A DNA stretch of 64,000 nucleotides from Zarea fungicola. Lineage: Eukaryota; Ascomycota; Sordariomycetes; Hypocreales; Cordycipitaceae. Positions 46,076 to 58,594 of this stretch are shown here, piece by piece (within the stretch, counting starts at the first letter, position 1; every line of letters starts with the position of its first letter). Location of the stretch: contig FWCC01000279.1 of NCBI GenBank assembly GCA_900169235.1, forward strand, positions 1-64,000, written 5' to 3'. Both the position numbers and the translations under genes were made by a program. A model generated the notes under the pieces. It worked only from the letters and a program-made list of their open reading frames with translations. It did no database searches and was not told the origin of the DNA.

Positions 46076-47699
46076 GACAGAGGAAAATGGCGTGGAGTTG
46101 ATGAAACTCTGCGCAAGGACAAGTCGAAGCCTATTATATAAGACGCATGATTGCCATTAGGAATATGTCACGCACCGGCCATGGTTCTCGACTCGCTTGT
46201 AATCGAAAGAAGCTCCCAAGCCTTGTGTCTGACAGTGGCGCAGCATTTTTGGTGGTGCTGAGTGACTGCTCCCTGCACTGCGCCCTACGCACTGCGTCGT
46301 ATGTTATTGTTTTGCGGGCTGTGCCAGCGGTTCCAGATCCTGTGCGGGGAGAGGCGCTTTGCCTCCGACATGCTGTATGTGTAGCGTGCCACACTGTTTT
46401 CCACTGTTCCAGTGTACTTTTCCTGACATAATCATACCGACTACAGAACCTACTTCAGTGTTTGCATCTTGCTTGTTGCTTGGAAGGGTTCTTTAAACAG
46501 GGCTCATGTTCACGACCAGTCGCTATGGCGTCAACCGTAACAGATCCAGAGTTTGATCTTTTTTTTTTTTTTTTNNTTTTTTTTTTTTTTTTTTTTGAGA
46601 AAAGGGACCTCAAGCGCGTCCAGCACCCGTATCAAGAGACTGACGACCAAAATGTAGTGCTCCCATCTCGCCCACGAAAGTCTAGCAGTGTTGCATTCGC
46701 CTCTTGCTCTGTGCCGCCGTTCGGATGCGTTCGGCTGAAATACCTCGCTGCTTTCTTTGGCTTGCAAACGAGAAACTCACAATCATATCCTTGCTTCAAA
46801 GGGAAACTTGGTCAAACTGCTGGACATCTGGGAGATGGGCAAGACAGTGGACTTGCAAGCTTGTCAGGACGGCCAGGTTCAAGGTGGGTGGTGGTTCCGC
46901 ATCTTGAATCGCCATGTAGAGTAAGCATGAACACACAAACTAGCGTCGTCCGATTTTTTTCCTTCTGACAATCATGGTTGCAGAGTCGATGCGGGCGTCG
47001 ACATCGGTGCCAGCGACTCGAACTGCACCAACTACTGCACCGGCGGAGTTGGCGTGATCGATGCCCCTCCATTCCCCGCCGTCCCCATCAGTATAGTGCT
47101 TTTAGTAGATACTGCTGCCGTTTATAAGTTATGGCTTAGCAGGTTTCCATCTCTAAGGTACAATATAAGTGTCAGTCATCCGCCTCCAGCCTCTATAAAT
47201 ATCTAAAAATAAAGTACTATTAAAAGAAATAAGAAATAATAATAAAACACTATATATACTAGTCTACATTTAATACAAGTATAGGCTATAATATAGCTAG
47301 TTATGACTAAAATACTCGCCTAAATGCTAACGAGATGTACATTATAGAATACTTCTCTGGCTTCCTACTAAAGCTATCTATAATATTACTAGGCTAAGCC
47401 CTTTAGCATCCTAGGCTACTCTCACACGGACTTACCAATAGCCATCTGGACGGTTTCCAGACTTGACGCTTGGATCATGCGACGAGGATTCAATATCCGC
47501 CCCACGTTCGTCTGCACGCCTCGAAACGCTCTTAGTAATTGTTCGACCACACCAATATAGAATGCTCTTGTACCGAAGGAGTGCATTCTGTTCCGAAAAG
47601 AAATTACAAGTAAAGTTCTGGCTTGGCCACAATTGATCTCAAAACATCGTATCAAAATAAGGAATTCCTTTTAGATTGCTAGGTAACATAAAAGTCCAT
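46076..47699. other. 1.6 kb region with gene relics and AT-rich sequence
   Basis: The plus strand at about 46760-47095 contains coding-like text (SKGNLVKLLDIWEMGKTVD; further on VDAGVDIGASDSNCTNYC and DAPPFPAVPI) in frames that could join by introns, perhaps a degraded gene. The stretch 47160-47430 is AT-rich with many TATA/TAATA words and looks like a mutated repeat. Confidence 0.4.
46559..46596. other. Poly-T tract containing two undetermined bases
   Basis: A run of about 36 T is interrupted by two N at 46575-46576, so its length is unresolved in the assembly. Confidence 0.9.
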
Positions 47700-49456
47700 C
47701 TACTGCATACTCCATGATTCAAAGCTGTTGCGAAGCGCTTTACCAAAGCGTGAGATGGCAAGGTCCATGCTGTCTCGACTAGCTATCCCGAAGGATGCAC
47801 GGAAGCAGAGCCTAGGCAATGGGGAGTGCTTCTCGGCGCGGAACCACGAGCCTCGGGCCAGCAGCACACCACTTTCCACACACGCGTCAAATATTTCCTG
47901 CTCAAGCTCTTCTAGACTCCGTTCCCCGTGGTTTGGATGTTTCGCATGATCGATTACGAGCCAGATCTAGAGAAAAGCCGCCACCGAGTTAGCAGACTTT
48001 AGTGTTGGTATTTGCACTCGACTTACAAACATGCCAGCAGCCGGAGGCGTCCAGCTTACAAGCTCCTTTGGGAGGTGTCTATCGCAGGCGGCCAGCAGAG
48101 AGTCTCGCTTATGTGTATACTCGACGCGAACTTTCATCAGCCACCTGAGATAGCCTTCGTGGCCCCAGCTCTCCAGCAACCTGTGAAAAATGACCTGCGA
48201 AAAGCCGTTTGCTCCTTGCGAGGCAACCTCGGACAGCCTCTGGTAGTTCTCGATGATTTGCTGCGAGCCAACGACCCAGCCAAGGCGGGAGCCCGGCGCC
48301 AACACCTTGGAAAAGGAGTCAAGTCGCATCACGCGGCCGTCCGTATCCAGGCTTACATAGGTGGGTGCTAAACAGTTGACAAACTCATCAATTGTGCTGG
48401 CAAGGCTGATTTTCTGGTTGGGCTGATCCAGCTGCAGAAAGTAGTACGGCTCGTCCTCGAGAATAAAGATGTTGTGCTTCTGGGCCACGGCGTAGACTGA
48501 CCGACGGCGCTCAGCGCTCTGTGTGGCACCGGTTGGGTTATGGCCAGATGGCACGGTGTAAAGGACGTGGGGCTTCCGGAATCCGCGTGTGGCCGCATCC
48601 CAGTTACTGAGCAGTTTATCCATGGCTTCGGGGATAATGCCTTCGCCATCAATCGCCGTGCCAAACACACCAAGACCCAGAGGTTCCATCGTCTCCAACG
48701 CGGTAGAAAAGCTGAATTCTTCGGTAAGGATAGCATCACCGCGACTCTTATCGCAGAGCATGCGGAGAGCCGTATCTAATGCCCCGGTATTGCCAATTGT
48801 CAGGGAAACTCCCCAGTCAGCATACGGCGGCTGGCAAATGATCTCTGTGTGCTCCGTGAGGAACCGCAGCAGCTGGGCTGAGCCATTCACCTGTGCGTAG
48901 TTGAGGGCAATGGATAGGTCGTACTCGGCCGTGCCGGCTTTTACGTCGTATTTTCCAATCGTCTTCAAAATCCCCGCCTCTTGCGTACTGGCCTCTGAAA
49001 AGTTCGGCACAGCAGGTATCTTGATTGTGATTTCAGCGAATGGAAAGCTTTCGCTAGAAGGAAGGCCCGCTCCGAGGGATACCATGCCAGGTATTTGGAT
49101 GAGCCTGGCATTTTGCTTAATGGAAGACGGCTTGCGTCGTAGGCTTTCTTCGCTTAGATAGTCTGACTCCCAGTTAGCTCACCGAGTTTCCATGCCACAA
49201 GTCTAGATAAAAATGTACCATCCCACCGTTTTGCCTTGACCTTGCCATCTTGCTAATACAGAGTAGGGGTCAGGTCTGAATTTTCATAACTTGGTATGTG
49301 TGCTATGAAACATACTTGCCCTTTAAACATGTCGCTGCTCGACGGGGCAGAAACACCAGCCACAAGTTTACCAGCATTGCTTCGACGCTTCGCAATGTCG
49401 TTGATGATCTTGGTAGTCTGCCGCCCAGAAAAAGAGCCGTCAACAGATTCGCTCAT
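47700..49456 (-). CDS. Aro8-type aromatic amino acid / 2-aminoadipate aminotransferase
   Basis: PLP-dependent class I aminotransferase of 525 residues that moves amino groups between aromatic amino acids (or 2-aminoadipate) and 2-oxo acids. Exons 49456-49316, 49252-49219, 49162-48027 and 47966-47700 join in frame. The N-terminal block reads KAKRWDDYLSEESLRRKPSS across the third junction and continues PGMVSLGAGLPSS, the usual opening. The PLP pocket is visible: GNTGALD, PHVLYTVPSGHNPTG, ILEDEPYYFLQ and the Schiff-base lysine in LDSFSKVLAPGSRLGW. The C-terminal exon has PRLCFRASFG with the carboxylate-binding Arg. It looks intact. It is divergent from a fumarylacetoacetate-hydrolase family gene 1.35 kb away, so a role in phenylalanine or tyrosine breakdown is plausible. 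Confidence 0.88.
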
Positions 49457-50803
49457 AGTTGCGGCTACAGCTATAACTAGGCAAAAAGCAACTATCTTTA
49501 GCTAGCAAGATACATATGGCGGGCAGCACAATGATCATTATACAGCTATTTATACAAAGTCGATGCTGTCACGAGGAAGTACATGTGGGTCTGTAGGTTT
49601 CAACTGCCCTCCATCGAGAACATGATAAACGTGGATAACCGAGTTGTGAAGGTGGACTGTGCGCTGTGCGGCTGACCGTTATCACTGTGGAGTTTATGAT
49701 ATACTATTGGTATTACATTGCAGCCCCACAGGGATGAAAGAGTGATAATTGCTTCCAGTTGCTCACTGCTCCGTCCTCGGACCTTGGTCCAGTTTCTATG
49801 GCCGATGTACAGGCGAAGATAAACTGCAGGTTATATGGCCTGGAAATAAGGTGGAGTCGCGCCAGGTATGTCTACAGCACTGGTCAATTTATGAGGCCAT
49901 CAGTCACCTTAGCTTATTGAGCCTATAGATGTGATGACTGGGAACTACTAGAAATGAATAGATTATTTAGTACTAAATTTTAATCACTTTCAAGAACATT
50001 CCAAGGTACCTCAGAATCGATCAGGACAAAGTTTTGCAAAGTATGCATACTGACATCATGTCGCTAGTTTGAAGGGTTGCGTTGGCTAAATGTGATAATT
50101 CACGCTGCTAGAAAAGAAATATATGACAGTATTGGCCTAAAGATTCAGGGTCTTGGCTCAAGAATGAGTCCGTTGCGGAGGTCGGGCCCATAGTTACCCA
50201 AGCTCTTGGCTTCCAATTCCGTCTCCAAGTTCCGACAACAGTAGGCATGCGGAACATGAACAATCCGTTGTCGGCATTGTTGGAGCATGAATCCTTGGTT
50301 GAGTGGTACCTATGACCAATTGTGGCGCTTCTCAGAGTCGTGGTTGATCCTTATTGATTTCATCTTGCCATGCCATGTATAACCAAACTCGTCACAGCAT
50401 AATTCTCGTTCCCGGCATGCGGACCTCGATGCCATCACAAACTGGTCAGGTCCGCTAATACCATACATGGTCACCACAGATGGAATAGCCGGGACAGTCT
50501 GTACCTCCAAGTTCAAATCATGTATAGTCGTATGATAGTACCTACCGTCATCTCCTTATCGCCGAGAACACGTTCTGTAACTTAAACAAGGGTCTGACCA
50601 AGTGGGTCGGCTTCCAAAGCCAAGGACTTTACAAGTAGGTGGGCCAAGAGAACTAAACGGTTTGTTAATCAACAAAAAATTGTTCCCCCGGATGACAGAC
50701 TAATTGATAAGCCACTGCGCCCTTTCGCTGATCTCCGCGTTACCACTCACATCTTCAAATTTAACAACCCAACAAAAGAAGACCAGTGATAGATTTTGAA
50801 ACA
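49457..50803. other. Divergent intergenic region
   Basis: Contains the promoters of the aminotransferase (minus) and the FAH-family gene (plus). A minus-strand frame at 50310-50516 has no recognisable features. No other gene seen. Confidence 0.4.
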
Positions 50804-52005
50804 ATGTCATTCACTAGTAAGCTTTAAGCGGTTACCGATAAATTATTTCATGACAAGTAATAACGCGATGTATTATAGGACTCGTACGTTTTGTACCTCG
50901 TGGGTCCGGGTCCGGTATCCTTTTGGGTGAGCCGGTAGACGCCGAGCTCGATGTAGGCGTCGCTGTCCGAAATGGTGACGAGGTCAATGTTCGTGTGTTT
51001 TCCGGTACTTCTGCTCTGGAAGCTGGCTCTGCGACGGACAGGGTGGAAGCTATTGACCGCATCCTGTCCCCGTTGGCCATGGAGGAAGTTGGTACCATTC
51101 GCTGCATTGGCCTCAATGTAAGCTTGCTTTCCTTATACCACTACTCTACACCACATTTCAAGACGTTCCAATTCACCTTTCTAAAAATTATTTTAGTACG
51201 TACAACACGCGGTGGAAACCAAGCTTGCTTTGCCGACTGTACCAGTCCTCTTCATGTAAGTCAAAACATCCTTATTGTAGTTAAACTCTCTTTACTTATA
51301 TACCATTTTATTTCTGTCAAAATAGGAAGCCAGCAACATCCTTGGCCGATCCTTGGCCCGCCCCTACCGTGATTCCTGCCTTTACCGTTGCCGACAACAC
51401 GGTAGACTACGAGTCGGAACTATGCGTCGTTCTCGGCAAGGAAGCCAAAAACGTCTCTGAAGAGGACGCCTTGTCCTATGTCCTTGGCTATACGGCCTCC
51501 AATGACATTTCGTCCCGCAAGAACCAGTTTGACCAGTCGCAGTGGAGCTTTAGCAAAGGGTTCGACAAGGCCTGTCCCATTGGCCCGACGCTCGTTTCGC
51601 CGTCTGCGATACCGGACCCGAGCAAGCTCCGTATACGGGGACTGAAAAATAGCAAAGTCATGCAAAATGCACCTCTAGAGTACGGAGAATAAGGTTTCCA
51701 TTATGTTTTTCACTATGCGTATTGATTTCTTTTCCCGCTCTGCACGGCTAATCAACCGACGACGACTAACCATGCTTACAACTAGTGACTTGATCTTTAC
51801 TATCCCGAAGCTCATCAGCTTCCTGTCGCTGGGTACTACTTTACCAGCGGGGACTATTATTCTCACTGGTACTCCCGCTGGCATTGGCATGGCTAGTAAG
51901 CCAGATGGATACTTGAAGGATGGTGATGAATTTGCGGTTGAGATTCAGCCGCATATTGGGACGCTGGTTTCCAGGATTGAATACGAAGTACAAACAGAGC
52001 GATGA
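50804..52005 (+). CDS. Fumarylacetoacetate hydrolase family protein
   Basis: Five exons (50804-50816, 50879-51117, 51197-51255, 51326-51679, 51786-52005) give 294 residues; the first exon encodes only MSFT. The FAH fold's metal-binding residues are visible: the ExE pair in YESELCVVLGK and the Asp in GYTASNDISSR. The chain continues with KGFDKACPIGPTLV, the intron-spanning MQNAPLDDLIFTIPKLISFLS and the conserved ILTGTPAGIG, ending DGDEFAVEIQPHIGTL. Enzymes of this family cleave C-C bonds of acylpyruvates or fumaryl-type substrates, or decarboxylate oxaloacetate. Its length fits the short FAHD1-like branch rather than true tyrosine-pathway FAH (about 420 residues). Its neighbour is an aromatic aminotransferase. 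Confidence 0.88.
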
Positions 52006-52666
52006 TTTCAAGTTTAGAGAACGAAAAAGATGTCTCAATTCACTAATTTGGTCTCCTACGTTACTCTGCAGCCATCACATTATAAGAGGCATTTGGCTGT
52101 GTCTTGTACTCGGGCATGCAGGCAGTTTTTATTCCCTTGATCTTGCTCCTGTTGCTCTTGTTCCCTAAACTCATTAGTCCCGCACTAAATACTCCTGGAA
52201 ATACTTCCGCCTGCAAGGCAACAGTGGTACGACGAATTTGCCGTACGTTGGCCCAGCAATTGCCGATTGGTACCTAATTGTAAGCATGCCATATTCCCCG
52301 ATTAATTGGTCAATCAGAGAAGAATCCAACCAACATGACTCCGATGATGCCTATTGTGGCCGCTACTTTTCGCGAGGTACGCGCGCTTTTTACACTTGAC
52401 TCGAGCCAGTCTCACCACTTGTTGCTCCTCTCATCCTCTTTGCCCAGCTTCTCGGGTCACTAACATGTTGTATGGGACAGGTGCACATAAAAGATAACCA
52501 ATTAAGCCCATATAATAAATTGACTCTTATCGAGCTAAATATTCTAACATACATCAATAGAGCAGCATAAAAATAATACATGGAGTGAGAAAAAACCGTG
52601 GCGCTCAGGGAAAAAACCTCTCTCACTATTCAAGGTACATTTACTATGTGTTAGCATCCCTAGAGT
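52006..52666. other. Convergent intergenic region
   Basis: Lies between the 3' ends of the FAH-family gene and the secreted-protein gene. No gene seen. Confidence 0.4.
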
Positions 52667-53652
52667 TTAGCAACTGACCTTGTCATATCCCGAGCTGCAG
52701 CCATACTGCGCTCCGTGGTTGCCATCCGTGTTTGCGCCTGGGGCCGAAGCCCCCCCCATAGGTGCAGGATCAGGCATACCGTAGTTTCTACCGCAACCAC
52801 TACCATAGTTGCAACTCTTGCATCCCTCGGACCATATCCAACCCCAGACCACGTAGGTTTGGATCCAAATCTGACCAACACTATTGCCAGGAATGTTGCA
52901 TGTTACTAGAACGCATATTAGACTCTCTAAACGGCACATCTCCTTTGGTGTTCCCTGTTGATAGAGTGGTAAGTATACATACTGGAACCAGAATGACTCC
53001 AAGTCTCCGTCACTGAAATACCAGAGGAAAATCCAAGGACATCCTTTATAACACCCCAACTGAGTCTGCAAAAAGTTAGCTACGGTGTCATTGTAATACA
53101 ACCTTGGTTTAATACATACCCTATGTTCTCAGTGATGGAGGTGCTGAATGACCATCCAAGATTATAGCTGCCGCCAGCTGGATCATTTCCCGTGTACAGA
53201 CATGCAGATGCTGGGCTCCAGTGACCCCACCAACTCTGAGGCTGCAGTGCCCAGTAGTTCGTATATCCGAAGCAGGGACTGACAAGTGTTAGCTGCGTAG
53301 TCTCTCATAGCCCTTTGGTATAATGCAAGCCTGTTTCAATTCCTTACTTTCCATATTGCCGCTTATCTAGCTCCTTCGTAACTTGACTCATATCAATGAA
53401 TCTGCGGGTATCATTGATATAAATTGTGTGGTTGGCACCATGGTTGTTTAGAAAGTAGTCGTGCAAGTTGTCCGAGTGAATGACATGTTTAGAATCGAAT
53501 GCCTTGATAATGTTTTCATGCTGTTGGTCAAGACTAAAGGAGGTGACATTTCTTCCTCCCGTAGTTTTTACCAGTTGGCTCACATCTGGTGAGGGTTGAG
53601 GCGAAGCAAAGCCGAGTGCAGCAAAAGCTGCAATGAGGAGGGAAACTTTCAT
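52667..53652 (-). CDS. Secreted protein of unknown function with Trp-rich C-terminal part
   Basis: Four exons (53652-53348, 53278-53120, 53065-52983, 52905-52667) give 261 residues. The start at 53652 (MKVSLLIAAFAALGFASP) gives a clean signal peptide; an upstream ATG at 53697 would add 15 charged residues before it. After a propeptide-like region ending DKRQYGK, a possible Kex2 site (KR), the mature part begins SPCFGYTNYWALQPQSWWG. It contains strand-rich text (NLGWSFSTSITENIGLSWG; SGISVTETWSHSGSITCNI) followed by a Trp-rich stretch (YVVWGWIWSEGC) and a Gly/Cys tail (CKSCNYGSGCG). The pattern resembles a family of uncharacterised fungal secreted proteins; strand-rich repeats of S/T-W suggest a beta fold. 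The last intron could instead splice to a TAA just past 52667, which would change only the final residues. Confidence 0.7.
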
Positions 53653-54919
53653 TACGTACTTGGAGGGCAAGGAAAAAGAACTCTTTGGCTGCTTCACAAC
53701 TGCGACTTGAGTAATAACTAGGAAAATGGCTAATATATATAATGAGGCGTCATGTTATCGTATAGGAGAACAAGTCGCCAAACCAAGCTCTAGAACATCG
53801 ACCACAGCTAGGAAAGATGCTCTCTGTATCCATAGATACAAATTAGTCCTTTGGTGGTGGGGAAGATAAGCTACTCTCTGTCAGACTTTAGTCAATAATA
53901 ATCCGGCAGTTGCACGTCATGGTATGATGCTGGATGTACTATGAAGCGCTGATTTTACGGCGTCAAGTACGACGGTTTGGGAGCTCAAAATTGCAACCCG
54001 GTCCACCGAAATCACAATTGAAGATGGCCATGAGTCAAAACCTACCCAGTTATGAACCACTTTGTGGCTATGCCTGGCTGAGGTGATACCAGGATGCCGG
54101 GTAATTGGATTGGCTGCTCCATAACAACGTACCCGTCTCCATCTAAGCACCAATCTTGCTACTTGACACGCGAGGACGGTGACTAGGCTAGACGCTCATG
54201 CCAGTTCTCACACACAAACTGGCCCTGTCGGCCTGACCAGGTACCCATCTTTCAAGCCGAAAGAGGATAACCGCCTAGCCTCCAAGCCTAGCTGGCCCCA
54301 GGTCCACTTGCTATTTTCTCCGTTATGCTATTAACAACTCTAAGTAAATGGTATAAACTCTATTCGAGAGATTCACACCAGAATAACCCGAATACTATTC
54401 CGACACTAACAATAAAGATGCCATGTCGATTCATATCAGGGAACTGTGCTCATGGGCGGCTCAGAAAAGTTGGCAAAGCCAGTTCATCTACGCGCCTGAG
54501 CCGTCCAACCCTGTTACTGCGCATTGGAGTTCCGCTCGGCATTCTGACGGTGAAAATGCGGAGTAGACATTCCATTGCGGAAAGAAGCTTCCGGCACTGT
54601 ATTCCCTCATCAGCCACCGCATGCCTCACTCAGATTTGGAGGCGCATTCGTAGTCACCGGATAGCACCCCGCTTTTGGTTATCCACGCTCCCCAACTATA
54701 TCATGTGCATCTCCCGCGCTTACACCCAGCATCACTTTTTGAATGTTGGTTTGCTATCTATGGAGCAGCTTCCTCGAATCCAAGCATCTGGGGTCTAGTC
54801 GTATATGACCCACCTGCTGGAACCATAAACTGCCGAGATCCGCCCGAGGCACTAACTAGTATAGACACTAACAAACTGCCAATGCCAATCGGGAGAGGGT
54901 TTATATCTAAGTTCTAGAA
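53653..54919. other. 1.3 kb region without a supported gene
   Basis: Frames at 54325-54917 on the plus strand carry protein-like fragments in several phases (for example VDIPLRKEASGTVFPHQPP and HAPQLYHVHLPRLHPASLFE), broken by stops. They may be a degraded gene, but no family is recognised. Confidence 0.35.
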
Positions 54920-56330
54920 TTATTGGGTGGAGAGGAGAGCCCAGAATTCTCCATCAATTGGCTGGGTAAAATTGCATTGCTGCACCACATCAATAATCCT
55001 GCCGCATATTAGTGCCCACGCATCACCGTTGGTCTCATTAGTTGGTAGATGATCACGAAAGTTTACCCAGAGATAAAGTCCCGAATTTCTTATCAATTAT
55101 CATCAGCTTTTCTTATCTCCACGAATTTTAAGAAGCTTACCCTTGGTCGTAATATCTGAAGCCTGCTTCTGTAAGGAGCTGCCTAGCAGAGAGTCGACTT
55201 TCGTAAAGAACTTTCTGTGACTTTTGAAGAAATCGAGATACAAACTCCTCATCTTCAAGAAACCGAGACACAATTTCCATTGAAACTTGACAAGGTGAAG
55301 AGAAGTGGCTAGTAAGTTTCAACTTCACCCAGGCTCTCACTCCCTTTCCTGCGGATCGCTCACCAGACAGCCCGAGCAGCCCTTGTAAACTGCGTATTCT
55401 GTGAAACAAGGTACCCCAAGCGTAGGCCGCCGACTCTCCATAGTCCTTGGCACTGTCAGTATCCATGTAGCCAGGTTGGCGATGGTGTGCTTACTTTGGA
55501 CATGCCGTAGAATATGTGTACTTGGTTCGGGTCGATTAAGCCGTAGAAATCAATGGCCCTAATCAATGTGAACTGCGCCGATGGTCGGTCTTCTGTTTTG
55601 TACATGGATAGTGCGTGCATCTCATTACTTACAAGATGGATACCTTTCGAGCTACAAAACCTGAGCAATGCTTGAAATGCCTCTGCAGAGTAGCAGCGCC
55701 CTATTCCGTCAGTGAAGCTACCAAGAATCGATTCTATAAACATGACAGACCTAAAGGGTTATGAGGGTTGCAAATAACCAGGGCACCAATGCTGATGCCG
55801 CGGGCCTTGGCCGCATTATAGCCAGCCTCGTGGGCAGCAACACTCGCTGGGGAGAATCGATCTGTACTATCCACGGGACTATGTTCTATGCGCACGCTGG
55901 ATCTATTGTAAGACGATATATCACCAATGCCAACATGCCATCTGCTAGAGGCATCAAATGGGCGCAAGTCGATTTTCAACATGGAGATCAAAATCTACAT
56001 GATGCCAAGTTGAATCCTGGGGGATATATTTTCCCAAGCAGGGCTGAAATGTACGTCAATCCGCCAACACTAACGGCCCAAGAGCTAACTCGTCGCAAGG
56101 AATTCTCGCATCAAGACCTTTCTGAATTTATCAACTCACATGTGAGATCACAGTTGAATTAGCGCTGAATTCTAAATACTTGCATCTTCTTTGGCGCGAC
56201 TATGACAAATCTCTGTGCGCAACGCTTACATGTGACTCCGAGAGTGATGCCATTATGATTGGGATACCCAACTTTAGCATGTTTGGTAGAGACTTCAAAA
56301 TGAGAGCAGGGTTGATCTTGCTACTTCCAC
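54920..56330 (-). pseudogene. ACC-synthase-like aminotransferase, N-terminal half decayed
   Basis: Homologue of fungal 1-aminocyclopropane-1-carboxylate synthase-like PLP enzymes. The C-terminal two thirds read well through four clean introns: SIGALVICNPHNPLG joins GRCYSAEAFQALLRFC, then IHLVSNEMHALSMYK, QVHIFYGMSK joins DYGESAAYAWG, then SRFLQKSQKVLYESRL, and a last exon GLYLWVNFRDHLP to a stop at 54920. The expected SKD.. and lysine-bearing segment is altered after DYGESAA. Upstream of about 55900 the sequence needs frame changes: LADGMLALVIYRLTIDP is in one frame and SVRIEHSPVDSTDRF in another. Further up, ELINSERS is followed by a stop, and NHNGITLGV marks the probable old N-terminal block near 56270. 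The gene cannot make the full enzyme and appears dead, though the 3' part decayed little. Confidence 0.65.
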
Positions 56331-58265
56331 CACCCTGAAAGAGACGCAGCTAATAAGGCGTGGAGTATCCGGCTTGACGGTTGGCGGCAACCACACGAAA
56401 TCAATAATGGCCTTTTCAGGGCGAAATATGCCAGATTAAGGTTTCATCACGGAAAAGGTGTCAACTAAATTGCCAACTATGAAATGCAGAACTTGGGAGC
56501 CGTGAGAAATTTGGCATCTCGGGCACCAAATCCCACTTATGCGGGTTATCGGTGGATCACATTCATGTGGCTCACAATTGACAAGATTTGTCGCAATATC
56601 CCGCAAAGTGATTGTGAAAGTAAGCGATAAAGTAAATATTACGCAGGGCATGTAAGCCACAGGACTCCATGCGATTGCCGATTGAGACACTGAATTTTTG
56701 GAGCGGGTGCAACGGTGGCCGGTGGTGTGCTTCCCCACGACGGGAGACTGCCCGGCAGTTGGCAGCAATCATCTGCTTTGGAACTACCTGGCGGGAAATC
56801 CCTGAAAGATTCACAATTGCCCAAACAAATACTGTTTCATTTCATGTATTGTCTCCTTTGTTTCACGGGGCCACCGGCCTTTCGCCGTTGATAGCACCGC
56901 ATATGCCCGGTGTATGTCTCACCCCCCCAGTAGTGTTGCTGACTGGCGTCAGCCTCATCATTTTGATAGCCTCGCGTGCCAGTCATGCTTTTGTGAGTGT
57001 GGGATGAGCAGGACGCAAAGTTTGAGTCCAGCCATTAAACTGAACCAAGCGACCAGAAACGGACATTGAGGCCTGCGCTCCATCTGCGGCACATTAGCCT
57101 TAGTTATGTCGGCACTTGAAAGTGGCCAGTAGGGATTAGTTTTGGGGACGGCAGTGATGGATTCTTTTTTAATTCATTGTGAAGAATGAAAAAACAAATC
57201 GGGTAGCGAGACTTGGCGGGATATTTAACGTGTTGAATTGGGTCAGCATTGGATAGCAAATACCAATTTGATGAATACAGGCAGGCATCTCGGAGTGCTA
57301 TTCGCGATAGGGAGCAGGTATTTGGCTCGAGGCTGGTTCAAGGAACGCATGCACTGGCGAAAAACAAAAGGTATTCAACTATACTGATTGACCTAGATTT
57401 TTTCAGACTCATTTGACGCCACCACTCAAACCCCCAGGCAATCATAGTCGGCTGTCTGCTTGCGGTACTTGCAGTAGCTGGGGCAAATAGGCGCACCGGA
57501 GGAGATGCGAATAAGGCGTACGTAACGGCTCACCACTGGCGGTACATCTAAGATTTCTCTTCTTAATGGGATACCACTGTCAAGTGCGAGTTTTCAATAT
57601 TATACTTCTTTGTTTAAAATCAACAAATAGTCATTAATTTATTCATTCATCTAAAGGACTCACATAATGACATCGTCGGTTAAATTATTCTTCGAGTGCA
57701 ACGCTTCTTGCTCACTTACATCTTGCTCAATACTCTTCTAGACGTATTTCATGCCTCGTCGCCTTTTTGCCAGTGGATTATTCGTCATCTCTTTAGCAAC
57801 TAGCGCTTCCACTCGCTCGTCCCCAGCCTGATTCTAGTCCAAGTACGCCATCATCTCTAATGTCCACTCTCGCTTACCTGTCGGTGTTTTATAAAGCCGG
57901 CTTATCTACTTATAGTCACTGCACAAGGTATAATCTAGTATCGTGTAGCGTTGTGGCAGCCCCATGCCTCTGCGATATAGTTGATTGGTTTTTACGCTGC
58001 CTCAAGGCTGCGCTGCGTGCCAATCTCCTCGTGCCGTCACATACCTCTTGTTGTGACTGCTGACTCAGGTNNNNNNNNNNNNNNNNNNNNNNNNNNNNNN
58101 NNNNNNNNNNNNNNNNNNCCCACATCCCTAGATAGCCTCAAAAATCACAACTTGTTACAACCTGCATATACTGGGAATAGCCCTCCTAGTACTGTGCTTC
58201 GTAACTGTTCGTGACATACCAACACCTCTCATAGATTGCCCTAAGATCTTGATGTGAGAGCGCAG
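56331..58265. other. 1.9 kb region without a supported gene, with a sequence gap
   Basis: No supported gene. Around 57430-57540 the plus strand reads a short hydrophobic segment (IIVGCLLAVLAVAGANRRTGG), perhaps a gene relic. A 48-base gap of N occurs at 58071-58118. Confidence 0.4.
58071..58118. other. Assembly gap (48 N)
   Basis: Forty-eight undetermined bases; any gene crossing this point cannot be read. Confidence 0.98.
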
Positions 58266-58594
58266 GGGCACTGGATGGCGACTTTCTTGGTGGCTGCATC
58301 TCCAAAGCACTGGGCAAGGTCAGCGCCTGCATTGACTCCTACAATGGAGGTTGCGTATCTAGTGATTGTGGCATCTGCGAAAGCTGGGTCTCCGATCACG
58401 AACAATGTGGCAATGAAGGTGTATGCGCTGTTGGCAATGCTGAACAGCTGAGTGCATCTGGTGACGGGGAAGCTGCCAGCAATAACAGTACATCCGATGC
58501 TGTTATTGACGACTCTGATACAAGTGCGGTAGGTGTGGATGGTTGCAAGATTTGTTCATATCGCAAGCTATATGCTTTTAATGTCATACAATAG
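58266..58594 (+). CDS. Cysteine-rich protein fragment, 3' exon
   Basis: An open stretch of 109 codons after a possible CAG acceptor reads ALDGDFLGGCISKALGKVSA, then CIDSYNGGCVSSDCGICESW and EQCGNEGVC, a regular run of seven cysteines. A Ser/Asp/Asn-rich linker and a final KICSYRKLYAFNVIQ follow. This is typical of an extracellular disulfide-rich fungal protein. The upstream exons would lie before 58240, next to or inside the 48-N gap, so the gene start cannot be seen. No family was recognised. Other frames over the same bases are open too but have no such pattern, so the call is tentative. Confidence 0.35.

Noticed and set aside
55761..56162. 133-codon plus-strand frame
   Set aside because: Antisense to the ACC-synthase-like relic, whose NPHNPLG and following motifs are unmistakable on the minus strand.
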